From Terriglobia bacterium (GTDB lineage: Bacteria; Acidobacteriota; Terriglobia; Bryobacterales; Bryobacteraceae), in the NCBI GenBank assembly GCA_020073615.1, contig JAIQEX010000078.1, positions 1-32,038 on the forward strand: DNA of 32,038 nt, given 5' to 3'. Of this stretch, positions 23,930 to 32,038 are shown piece after piece (the stretch's first letter is position 1; the number at the start of each line of letters is the position of its first letter). Below the pieces are notes generated by a model. That model was not told where the DNA came from. It saw only the letters and a program-made list of their open reading frames with translations, and did not search any database. A program made the translations under genes and the position numbers.

Positions 23930-24628
23930 ATGTTCTGTCATCGATGCGGCACGCAGGTAGCTCCCGATCTTCAATTCTGCCCGAACTGCGGTCAATCGTT
24001 CGCCGCGGCGCCAGGGATATGGGGCTCGCCCCCGGTGGCTTGGACCGCGCCCTCCGGCATCGAAGCCAGGACCGGCCGCTGGATCGGGGCGGGATGGCAG
24101 ATGGTCAAGGCGGACATCGGCATGTACTTCGTGCTGGCGCTGGTGATGAGCCTGGTCAGCTCGATGGTGCCGGTAATTCTGCACGGCCCGCTTCTGGCGG
24201 GTTTCCACATCTTCTGCATGAAGAAGATTCTGGGCCGGCGCGCGGAGTTCGCCGACCTCTTCACGGGCTTCAACTTCTTCGTGCCTACGCTGGTGGCATC
24301 GCTGCTCATATCCCTGTTCGTCTCCATCGGGTTTATTCTGTGCATCATTCCGGGGCTGGTGCTGACCGCGATGTACATGTTCACCTACCTGTTCATCGTG
24401 GACAAGCGCATGGATTTCTGGCCGGCCATGCAGGCCAGCCACGCCGTAGTGAAGAACGACTACTTCGGCTTCACCATGTACGTGCTGGTCTCGCTGCTGG
24501 TGCTCCTACTCGGCGTGATCTGCTGCGTGGTGGGCGTGTTCGTGGCCATTCCGGTGGTGATCGCTGCCACCACCGTGGCCTACCAGGAGATCGTCGGCTT
24601 CGAGCCGCGCACGGCGGCTACGTTGTAA
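23930..24628 (+). CDS. Zinc-ribbon integral membrane protein (first of three)
   Basis: 232 residues. An N-terminal zinc ribbon with two CxxC knuckles (MFCHRCGTQ and QFCPNCGQSF) occupies residues 1-23, followed by a Pro/Ala-rich linker. From about residue 65 there are four or more hydrophobic spans: MYFVLALVMSLVSSMVPVIL, LVASLLISLFVSIGFILCII, MYMFTYLFIVD and LVSLLVLLLGVICCVVGVFV. The membrane part, with a buried-looking segment KKILGRRAEFADLFTGFNFF, resembles the DUF975/glycerophosphodiester-phosphodiesterase membrane-domain type of small membrane protein. The ribbon would face the cytoplasm. Function unknown. An SD-like GAGAGG lies about 6 nt before the ATG. It heads a run of zinc-ribbon and DUF2752 genes. 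Confidence 0.82.
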   Translation: MFCHRCGTQVAPDLQFCPNCGQSFAAAPGIWGSPPVAWTAPSGIEARTGRWIGAGWQMVKADIGMYFVLALVMSLVSSMVPVILHGPLLAGFHIFCMKKILGRRAEFADLFTGFNFFVPTLVASLLISLFVSIGFILCIIPGLVLTAMYMFTYLFIVDKRMDFWPAMQASHAVVKNDYFGFTMYVLVSLLVLLLGVICCVVGVFVAIPVVIAATTVAYQEIVGFEPRTAATL

Positions 24629-24632
24629 GAGG

Positions 24633-24986
24633 ATGCGGGAACAGGTTGATCGGAATCGCGCGGTGATGCCGCGCCTGGCGCTGGCGGCCCTTGTGCTCTT
24701 CGCGCTGTGGCGCATCACGCCTCCCCCGGAACCGGTGTTCCGGCTGTGCGGCTTTCATTGGCTGACCGGCCGGCCGTGTCCGCTGTGCGGCCTCACGCGG
24801 GCGCTGTGCGCACTGGCCAAGGGACACTTCGGCCAGGCGATCGCCTTCAACGCCCTCAGCCCGCTGGCATTCCTGATGCTCGGCTCACTGCTTTGGGACA
24901 GCCCCTGGCGGGCCCGTTTGTGGGCCGGGGGGCTGGCCGCCTTTGCCCTGTATGGGGTGTGCCGCATCTTTGTACCGTTTCTGTAA
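24633..24986 (+). CDS. DUF2752 family membrane protein (first copy)
   Basis: 117 residues, starting 4 bp after the zinc-ribbon gene. The family signature is FHWLTGRPCPLCGLTRALC, with the CPxCGLTR core, followed by GHFGQAIAFNALSPLAFLML. Hydrophobic spans lie at about 13-27, 66-86 and 96-115. DUF2752 proteins are small inner-membrane proteins of unknown function; the paired Cys suggest a metal or redox site near the membrane surface. An in-frame ATG at 24666 could give a shorter product. A second, more divergent copy lies at 26666. Confidence 0.85.
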   Translation: MREQVDRNRAVMPRLALAALVLFALWRITPPPEPVFRLCGFHWLTGRPCPLCGLTRALCALAKGHFGQAIAFNALSPLAFLMLGSLLWDSPWRARLWAGGLAAFALYGVCRIFVPFL

Positions 24987-25016
24987 ATTTCATCGTCCTG
25001 CAGGTAGGCAAGAACG

Positions 25017-25022
25017 TATAAT
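25017..25022 (+). promoter_or_regulatory. TATAAT -10 box before the second zinc-ribbon gene
   Basis: A perfect TATAAT followed by GGGACTCC, placing a start site about 25 nt before the ATG at 25054. No recognisable -35 box at the usual distance. Confidence 0.5.
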
Positions 25023-25053
25023 GGGACTCCATTCCGCGGTGAGGAGGAGGACC

Positions 25054-25992
25054 ATGTACTGCGCCAGTTGTGGGGCCCAGATTGCCGAGGGCTCCCGATT
25101 CTGCCGCCACTGTGGCGCGAAAGAGCCGGTGCAGCCGGCGCCGGTTTCCGCCGCGCCCGCACCCGTACCAGTCCTGGCGCGCCAGCGGCGCAGCGCCGGT
25201 AACGCTCTCACGTGGCCCTTTCATCAGGACCAGCCGCCCACCAGTTTGTGGATCGCGGCCCTCGCGTCTATTCCTCTGATTTCGATGATCAGCCAAGGCT
25301 GGTGGCTCGATGCGGCGGGACGCCGCGGGCGCGGCGAGGTGGGTCTGCTTCCCGAGAATCGCGACCTGCTGCACATGCTCCGGGACGGCCTCATTGCGGC
25401 GGTAATGGTCATCGTCTATTTTGTCATTCCTCTGTTGATCATCGCCGTCGTGTTCGATTGGGGTTGGGACCGGGCGCTGGCGGATTTTGTGGATTGGGGC
25501 GGCCAGTGGATCCACTATTGGTGGGTCACCCTCTGGGGCGAGCACGGCGTGCGTCCGCAGGATTTCTGGCAGCTATTCGAGGTGGAGCTCGATCGCTGGC
25601 TGCTGCACGAGGTGGCGCCCATCCTCTACCTGGTGGCGGCCATTCCGATGTTCGTCACCGCCATGGCGCGCTTCGCGCTGACGCGCAGAGCCGCCAGCTT
25701 TTTCCACTTCCTGAGCAATGCGGCACTGTCGATTCGCTACCTGGGCAGCATGGCTAAGTTCCTGTTTCTGGTTCTGCTGTGGAGTCTCGCCGGAGTGGTG
25801 GTGCTGTCGGCGGTGATGGCGACGGCCATCGGGGTAGTGATCCTGCCCGTGGCGTACTTCCTGATCTCGGCCGCGGAGGTATGGATATCCGCCCGCCTGG
25901 CCGGCAACCTGGCGGCGCGGATTTGGGAGAGCAAGTCCCTGGCGAAGTACCGGCCCCAGGCGCCGGGCCGGGCGGCCGCGGCGGCGGGTTAG
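25054..25992 (+). CDS. Zinc-ribbon integral membrane protein (second of three)
   Basis: 312 residues from ATG 25054, just after a strong SD (gaggaggagg, 25041-25050). The N-terminal zinc ribbon has MYCASCGAQ and RFCRHCGAKE. A Pro/Ala linker follows (VQPAPVSAAPAPVPV), then hydrophobic spans at about residues 65-80, 114-138, 191-208 and a long pair at about 235-278 (FLFLVLLWSLAGVVVLSAVM and VVILPVAYFLISAAEVW). A Trp-rich amphipathic part (GGQWIHYWWVTLW) lies between. The frame is open upstream to 24943 but that overlaps the DUF2752 gene; the ribbon and SD decide the start. The membrane part is not recognised with certainty. It shares the ribbon-linker-membrane plan of its neighbours but little sequence beyond the ribbon. 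Confidence 0.82.
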   Translation: MYCASCGAQIAEGSRFCRHCGAKEPVQPAPVSAAPAPVPVLARQRRSAGNALTWPFHQDQPPTSLWIAALASIPLISMISQGWWLDAAGRRGRGEVGLLPENRDLLHMLRDGLIAAVMVIVYFVIPLLIIAVVFDWGWDRALADFVDWGGQWIHYWWVTLWGEHGVRPQDFWQLFEVELDRWLLHEVAPILYLVAAIPMFVTAMARFALTRRAASFFHFLSNAALSIRYLGSMAKFLFLVLLWSLAGVVVLSAVMATAIGVVILPVAYFLISAAEVWISARLAGNLAARIWESKSLAKYRPQAPGRAAAAAG

Positions 25993-26001
25993 CCGAGAAA
26001 G

Positions 26002-26007
26002 TATAAT
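26002..26007 (+). promoter_or_regulatory. TATAAT -10 box before the zinc-ribbon RDD gene
   Basis: A perfect TATAAT followed by AGGATACC, about 35 nt before ATG 26043, with an SD (ccaggaggacgac) in between. No -35 box is seen because that position lies in the GC-rich 3' end of the previous gene. Confidence 0.5.
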
Positions 26008-26042
26008 AGGATACCTTTTTTCACTTTCCAGGAGGACGACAA

Positions 26043-26666
26043 ATGTTTTGTCCGAATTGCGGTACGCCGCTTGAAGATGACTCCGCCTTCTGCCCCGGGT
26101 GTGGCGCCAGAATGCCCGCCGGCTCCGCCGCGGTCCCCACGGGTCCGGGACCCTCGGCTGTGGCGCCCGTCCCGGCCGCGGCGGCGGGCTATCCACTGGC
26201 GCCGGTCATGGATTACGCCACCTGGGGCAGCCGCGCGATCGGCTATCTGGTCGACGCGGTATTGGTGGGGGGAGCGGCCGCGGTCCTCTACCTGGTGCTG
26301 GGCGGATTGCTGGCGTCGCTCGCCGGGTCGGTGAGCCAGGACGCCGCGGTGAGCGTGTGTTGCGTCTCCATCCTCATTTTTCCGCTGGCGACCCTGCTGG
26401 TGGGGCTGTACAACCGGGTGTACCTGGTAAGCCGGCGCGGCTATTCCATCGGCCAGGGCCTGGTGAAGGTGAAGGTAGTGGATGGCTACGGGCAACTGCT
26501 TACGCAGGGGACCGCATTCATTCGCCTGCTGGTGCAGGCGGGCATGGGGCTGGTGCCGTTTTTGCCGCTGCTGGATCTGCTGTGGCCGCTGTGGGACGAG
26601 CGGCGGCAGACGCTCCACGATAAAGCAGTCAGCTGCTACGTGATCAACAACCCGCAGGGGGCCTGA
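26043..26666 (+). CDS. Zinc-ribbon RDD-family membrane protein (third of three)
   Basis: 207 residues. The zinc ribbon has MFCPNCGTPLEDD and AFCPGCGARMP. After an Ala/Pro/Gly linker, an RDD domain starts near residue 59 with YATWGSRAIGYLVDAVLVGG, which carries the family's Arg and Asp positions. A second span contains SILIFPLATLLVGLYNRVYL, followed by RRGYSIGQGLVKVKVVD and the closing WDERRQTLHDKAVSCYV typical of RDD. RDD proteins are small membrane proteins; some have been linked to ion transport but most are uncharacterised. The strong SD AGGAGG lies about 8 nt before the ATG. The TGA is shared with the next ATG (TGATG). Confidence 0.9.
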   Translation: MFCPNCGTPLEDDSAFCPGCGARMPAGSAAVPTGPGPSAVAPVPAAAAGYPLAPVMDYATWGSRAIGYLVDAVLVGGAAAVLYLVLGGLLASLAGSVSQDAAVSVCCVSILIFPLATLLVGLYNRVYLVSRRGYSIGQGLVKVKVVDGYGQLLTQGTAFIRLLVQAGMGLVPFLPLLDLLWPLWDERRQTLHDKAVSCYVINNPQGA

Positions 26667-27595
26667 TGGCGCGCTGGGGTTCCAGGCCGGGAGCCGCCGC
26701 GGCGGCGGTGGGCGGCGTGCTGCTGCTGCAGGCTGCGTTGGCGCACCTGCTGCTGCGCGCCGATGAGCTGCGCGTCTACGTGCTGGGCCATCCGGTGGAC
26801 TGGGTCTGCGGGCTCAAGCGTCATTTTGGCTTGCCGTGTCCCACGTGCGGGCTGACGCGCAGCCTGGTGCTGAGCCTGCAGGGCGAAGTGGGGAAGGCGT
26901 GGCGCCTGGCGCCGGCCGGTCCCGCGGTGGTGTTCGGCGGGCTGGCGTTCGCCGCCGCTCTTCTGGTGCTGGCCGCGGCGCAATGGCGGGCGTCGCGCAA
27001 ATGGGAACGGGCCGCCGCGCGGTGGATCCGCCGCGGCGCCCTGATCTACACCTGCGCCGCGCTCGTGGTCTGGATCGGCGGTTGGGCGGTGCAGTTTCGG
27101 GCGGCATCGCTGGGCCAACGGCCCGGCGCCACCAGGGGGTCCCGGGTGGACGGAAGCGGTTCCCCGCCACCGGCTGCTTTGATATACAATCCGACAAATG
27201 CCTCGCACGGCCCGGTATCGAAGCGCTGTGATTCTGGTTCTCCTGGCTTCCGGCGCGGCAGGGCAGGCGCCATCGCCCGAAGGGCCCATGACCATCGTGC
27301 CGCGCGTGCCGCCGCGTGCCGCCGAGGCGCAACCGGTGCTGCGCGTCGATTCGTCGCTGGTCATGATTCCCGCCCATGTGACCAACGCCATCGGCGCGCC
27401 GATGACCGGGCTGGGCAAAGAGAACTTCCGGATCCTCGAAGACCACGTGGAGCAGTCCATCGTGCATTTCTCGAGCGAGGACGCTCCGGTTTCCATCGGC
27501 GTCCTGCTCGACACCAGCGGAAGCATGCAGAACAAGATGCAAAAATCGTCGGAAGCCGCGGCGGCGCTCTTCCGGACGGCCAACGCGGAGGATGA
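26666..27595 (+). CDS. DUF2752 family membrane protein (second copy), C-terminus probably overrun
   Basis: The frame starts at ATG 26666, overlapping the RDD stop by 1 bp, and runs 309 codons. Only about the first 155 residues look like protein: spans at about 10-28, 84-110 and 130-147, and the DUF2752 signature LKRHFGLPCPTCGLTRSLVL. Beyond about residue 160 the translation becomes Arg/Gly/His-rich and reads out of frame through the first 398 bp of the VWFA gene, so that part is likely not a functional domain. DUF2752 proteins are usually 100-170 residues. A TGA in another frame at 27180-27182, just before the VWFA promoter, would give a normal-length product if one indel lay upstream. Function unknown; the CPxCG pair may bind metal. 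Confidence 0.7.
   Translation: MARWGSRPGAAAAAVGGVLLLQAALAHLLLRADELRVYVLGHPVDWVCGLKRHFGLPCPTCGLTRSLVLSLQGEVGKAWRLAPAGPAVVFGGLAFAAALLVLAAAQWRASRKWERAAARWIRRGALIYTCAALVVWIGGWAVQFRAASLGQRPGATRGSRVDGSGSPPPAALIYNPTNASHGPVSKRCDSGSPGFRRGRAGAIARRAHDHRAARAAACRRGATGAARRFVAGHDSRPCDQRHRRADDRAGQRELPDPRRPRGAVHRAFLERGRSGFHRRPARHQRKHAEQDAKIVGSRGGALPDGQRGG
27185..27190 (+). promoter_or_regulatory. -10 box for a probably leaderless VWFA transcript
   Basis: TACAAT ends 7 nt before the ATG at 27198, so transcription would begin at or one base before the start codon. No SD lies in the interval ccgacaa. A -35 box is not apparent. Confidence 0.45.
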
Positions 27596-28175
27596 ATTCT
27601 TTCTGGTCAAGTTCAGCGGCCGTGCCCGGCTCGCGGTGCCGTTCACGCCCGACGCCAGCGAGCTGTATAAGGAAATCGTCCGCACCAAACCCTTTGGCCA
27701 GACCTCGCTGCTGGACGCGGTGCACGTGGCGCTGGGGCAGATGAAGAAGGCGCAAAACCCGCGCAAGGCGCTGGTGATTCTCTCCGACGGCGGCGACAAC
27801 TGGAGCCGCCACACGGTGGGAGAGATCACCAAGGCCCTGATCGAATCCGGCGTCCTGGTGTACGCCATGGGAATCTTCGATCCCGACTACTCCACCCGGC
27901 ACCCCTCCGAGGAGCGCCGCGGGCCGCAATTGCTCGCGGCCCTGGCCGAACAGACGGGAGGCCGCCACGTTCCGGTGGACGACCTCGACGATCTGCCGGC
28001 CATCAGCGCCCGCATCGGACGCGAGCTGCGCAACCAGTACCTGCTGGGATATTACTCCACCAACGAGACGCGGGACGGAAAGTATCGCCGCGTCAAACTG
28101 GAGCTCGCCATCCCAGGCCCGGCGCTTCCCCTGCGCATCGATTACCGGCGCGGATATTTCGCCCCCGTGGAATAA
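27198..28175 (+). CDS. Secreted VWFA-related Acidobacterial-domain protein
   Basis: 325 residues. A signal peptide (about 1-23: RYRSAVILVLLASGAAG) is followed by a beta-rich lead-in typical of the VWFA-related Acidobacterial domain (RVDSSLVMIPAHVTNAIGAP, then MTGLGKENFRILED). The von Willebrand A fold then runs from about residue 98 with an intact MIDAS: D105-x-S107-x-S109 in LLDTSGSM, T169 in GQTSLLDAV and D197 in LSDGGD. The C-terminal part (RELRNQYLLGYYSTNETRDG then KYRRVKLEL) is also family-typical. The protein would bind a divalent metal and a partner protein outside the cytoplasm; its ligand is unknown. It is convergent with the lipid kinase gene, with only 6 bp between stop codons. Confidence 0.92.
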   Translation: MPRTARYRSAVILVLLASGAAGQAPSPEGPMTIVPRVPPRAAEAQPVLRVDSSLVMIPAHVTNAIGAPMTGLGKENFRILEDHVEQSIVHFSSEDAPVSIGVLLDTSGSMQNKMQKSSEAAAALFRTANAEDEFFLVKFSGRARLAVPFTPDASELYKEIVRTKPFGQTSLLDAVHVALGQMKKAQNPRKALVILSDGGDNWSRHTVGEITKALIESGVLVYAMGIFDPDYSTRHPSEERRGPQLLAALAEQTGGRHVPVDDLDDLPAISARIGRELRNQYLLGYYSTNETRDGKYRRVKLELAIPGPALPLRIDYRRGYFAPVE

Positions 28176-28181
28176 GGGCGG

Positions 28182-29066
28182 CTACAACGCAGGCTCTGGG
28201 GGCCGGTAAGCGGACGGCACCAGCAGCGTGAGCGCGCCGGGAACGATGCGGATTTCCGCCGGGAGAGGTCCGGCATACTCGCCGTCGATCTGTACGTGGA
28301 CGCGCTGGCCGGAGGTACTGGACAGCGCCACGCGGCTGGCGCGGAGCACGGTGACGCCCTCCATGCCGCTCAGGCGGTGCAGCACCATCCCGGTAAAGTA
28401 CTTCACGTAGCGCAGCGAAGAGCGGCCCTCGAAGAGCACCACCTCGAACTGGTCGTCGAACAGGCCCACCTCGCGCGCGATTTCGAAATCGCCGCCGTAG
28501 TTGCGTACCTTCGTCACCAGCGCGAAGGAGCACTCGTGCCGCTGCCCGTCGATCTCCGCCTGGAGCTGCGGCAAGGCGCGGCCGAGTACCCCGCCGGCGG
28601 CCACCCAGTAGGCCAGCTTGCCGGCGCGCGCCTTGAGCGGGCCGCTCACATGGTAGACGATGTGGGCGTCCAGCCCGATTCCCGCCATGAGCAGAAAATG
28701 GCGCGCCACGCGCCCGCCATCGCAGGTCGCGTGTCCCACGGAAATGCGGCGCGGGCGCCAGTCATCCAGGCTTTCGGCGGCGCGTTCCACATGCGGGGCG
28801 AGCTTCATCTCCGTGGCCAGCACGTTGGCCGTACCGGCGGGCAGAATGGCCAGCGGCACGCCGCTCGTCACCATGCCTTCGGCCACTTCGTTGATGGTGC
28901 CGTCTCCCCCGGCGGCCACCACCAGGTCCGCGCCCGCCGCGATGCGCTGGCGCGCAATTCCGCACGCGGTCCCGGGCCCCGTCGTGGGCAACACGGTGAC
29001 GTGGTGGCCGCGTTTCGTGAGGATCTGGACGGCCCGCTCGACCAGCGCTCCGCCTTTGGCTCCCAT
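28182..29066 (-). CDS. YegS/DAGK-like lipid kinase (N-terminus probably begins upstream at a non-ATG codon)
   Basis: The ATG-initiated frame gives 294 residues of a diacylglycerol-kinase catalytic protein: LVVAAGGDGTINEVAEGM (the GGDGTxNE catalytic signature), PLAILPAGTANVLATEM, and the C-terminal HVQIDGEYAGPLPAEIRIVP. Members phosphorylate diacylglycerol or related lipids with ATP at the membrane. The family's first strand, LIYNPxAG, is encoded just upstream in the same frame (VLIYNPCAGG, 29067-29096) but no ATG, GTG or TTG precedes it before the in-frame TAA near 29137. A -10 box and a GGAGAG SD point to an ATC codon at 29117-29115 as the apparent initiation site, which would add 17 residues. 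The ATG at 29066 is therefore only the minimal start. It is divergent from ligA. Confidence 0.85.
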   Translation of the reverse strand: MGAKGGALVERAVQILTKRGHHVTVLPTTGPGTACGIARQRIAAGADLVVAAGGDGTINEVAEGMVTSGVPLAILPAGTANVLATEMKLAPHVERAAESLDDWRPRRISVGHATCDGGRVARHFLLMAGIGLDAHIVYHVSGPLKARAGKLAYWVAAGGVLGRALPQLQAEIDGQRHECSFALVTKVRNYGGDFEIAREVGLFDDQFEVVLFEGRSSLRYVKYFTGMVLHRLSGMEGVTVLRASRVALSSTSGQRVHVQIDGEYAGPLPAEIRIVPGALTLLVPSAYRPPEPAL

Positions 29067-29114
29067 ACCGCCCGCGCAGGGATTGTAGATCAGGACAGTG
29101 TTCCTGTAGGCTGT

Positions 29115-31147
<2,033 letters not shown>

Positions 31148-31150
<3 letters not shown>

Positions 31151-31167
31151 GGCGGCCCGCCGCCTCA
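31148..31167. terminator. Palindrome spanning both stop codons of convergent genes
   Basis: TGAGGCGGC (31148-31156) and GCCGCCTCA (31159-31167) form a perfect 9-bp inverted repeat. Its first triplet is the ligA stop TGA and its last is the complement of the opposing gene's TGA. It could fold as a hairpin on either transcript, but there is no T tract, so termination is uncertain. Confidence 0.4.
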
Positions 31168-31737
31168 GGCGGCCACGGCACGGAGGCGGATCTGGGGCAC
31201 CTCGAGGACGCGCACGCCCGATGCCGGCCGCTCCACGGCGCGCACCATGGTCTCGATCATCTGGGGCAGCGTGACCAGGCCCAGACGCCGGGCCCCCTCG
31301 CGGGTTTGCGGCAGCGCGCCCAACAGCCAATAGGCGGGCAACAGGATTACCGGCCAGCGGCGGCCGGGGCCGAGCACATACCAGGGCCGCAAAATGGTGG
31401 CGTTCGAGCCCGCGGCGCCGATGGCCTCTTCGCCTTCCGTGCGCGCGGCGATGTATTCCCGCATCACGGGCGCCGGGTGCGCCACGCTGACGTAGATGAA
31501 ATGCCGGATGCCGGCCCCGGCGGCGGCGGCAACCGCCTGCCGGGCGCTGGCCAGGTCGATGCGCCGGAACTCGGCGGCCTTGGCGGGGCTGGGATGGGCC
31601 ACGCCCACCAGTTGCACGAACGTGTCCGCGGGCGCGATGCGGGCGCGGTAGGTGGCGGCGTCGAGGGGATTCCCGGAGACCGCCTCGCAGCCGGGGGCCA
31701 GGCGCCGCTCCGAACCGGGCCGCACCAGGCCGCGCAC
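31165..31737 (-). pseudogene. NAD(P)-binding/NmrA-like protein lacking its N-terminal Rossmann motif
   Basis: The annotated frame uses GTG 31737 and gives 190 residues of an atypical short-chain dehydrogenase/NmrA-like protein: TFVQLVGVAHPSPAKAAEF, RRIDLASARQAVAAAAGAG, IRHFIYVSVAHPAP, NATILRPWYVLGPGRRWP. In the same frame upstream one reads TGGRALSQELLRRGHTVRGL, which is the second half of the usual first beta-alpha-beta unit, but the first strand and GxxGxxG cofactor loop are missing. Only about 36 nt separate this from the pyrH stop codon and none of the frames supplies them. It looks 5'-truncated and may be non-functional, or the sequence may have a local deletion. If intact it would be a small NAD(P)-dependent oxidoreductase or sugar-epimerase-like protein. 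It is convergent with ligA and downstream of pyrH on the same strand. Confidence 0.6.
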
Positions 31738-31816
31738 GGTGTGGCCGCGGCGCAGCAGTTCCTGGGAAAGGGCGCGGCCCCCGGTCTTTGGATTGGCTGG
31801 CCGAGAAGGAAGTGCC

Positions 31817-32038
31817 CTACTTTATTACGGTGCCGATGCTCTCGCCCATGGCAATGCGCATGATATTGCCAGTGGTGTTCAGATTGAAAACGATAATCGG
31901 CAGCTTGTTGTCGCGGCACATGGCGATGGAAGTCGCGTCCATCACGCCCAGGGCCTGCGCGAGCACCTCCAGGTAAGTGATCCGCTGGTATTTGACCGCC
32001 TCGGGAAATTGCAGCGGGTCCTTATCGTAGACGCCGTC
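31817..32038 (-). CDS. pyrH: UMP kinase, C-terminal part (cut by window edge)
   Basis: A 73-codon frame open to the window edge and ending at TAG 31819-31817. The translation reads [20 protein letters not shown], then [40 protein letters not shown] and [13 protein letters not shown], a close match to the conserved C-terminus of bacterial PyrH ([28 protein letters not shown]). PyrH phosphorylates UMP to UDP with ATP, as a hexamer, in pyrimidine nucleotide synthesis. The N-terminal two thirds lie beyond the window. Its usual neighbours tsf and frr cannot be checked upstream, and frr is not downstream here. Confidence 0.95.
   Translation of the reverse strand, partial: DGVYDKDPLQFPEAVKYQRITYLEVLAQALGVMDATSIAMCRDNKLPIIVFNLNTTGNIMRIAMGESIGTVIK

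Overview
The window looks like a chromosomal piece of an Acidobacteriota genome, most likely of the Solibacter/Bryobacter type. The evidence is high GC, a large Oar-like TonB-dependent receptor with an N-terminal carboxypeptidase-regulatory domain, a VWFA-related Acidobacterial-domain protein, two FG-GAP/UnbV (CRTAC1-like) proteins, a membrane protein with a ToxR/CadC-like N-terminus of a kind common in Solibacter, and many secreted beta-propellers. I saw no tRNA, rRNA, IS element, CRISPR array or prophage gene.

Layout. (1) 1-3103, minus: an acyl-CoA dehydratase activase with two ATPase modules, overlapping the start of a downstream HgdB/DUF2229-like gene cut by the window edge. (2) 3269-8168: a membrane-anchored regulator-like gene divergent from the TonB receptor; the space between them carries a cluster of CGTAACA direct repeats. 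A strong hairpin terminator follows the receptor. (3) 8259-10966, minus: a secreted TPR protein and a secreted FG-GAP/UnbV protein that overlap by 4 bp. (4) 11089-12975: a GT-C membrane glycosyltransferase.

(5) 13059-22599: seven genes packed with 4-bp overlaps or gaps of at most 3 bp. They encode an HzsA-like one-heme propeller protein, a second FG-GAP/UnbV protein, a YVTN-propeller/MauG-like di-heme fusion, a two-component-type propeller, a Rid-family protein, a LivJ-like periplasmic receptor with a partial internal duplication, and a class II DAHP synthase. The HzsA-like subunit together with a propeller-MauG fusion recalls the parts of hydrazine synthase. This is the most interesting block in the window and its function is unknown.

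(6) 22752-27595: a small helical protein, CarD behind a near-consensus sigma70 promoter, then a run of three zinc-ribbon membrane proteins (one of them RDD) interleaved with two DUF2752 proteins. (7) 27198-28175: a VWFA protein that is probably translated from a leaderless mRNA. (8) 28182-32038: a YegS/DAGK-like lipid kinase (minus) whose conserved N-terminus has no ordinary start codon, ligA (plus), an NAD(P)-binding protein lacking its Rossmann glycine loop (minus), and the 3' end of pyrH (minus).

Start codons were chosen from Shine-Dalgarno spacing, signal peptides and family-typical N-termini. All family names are from reading the translations; no database search was run.
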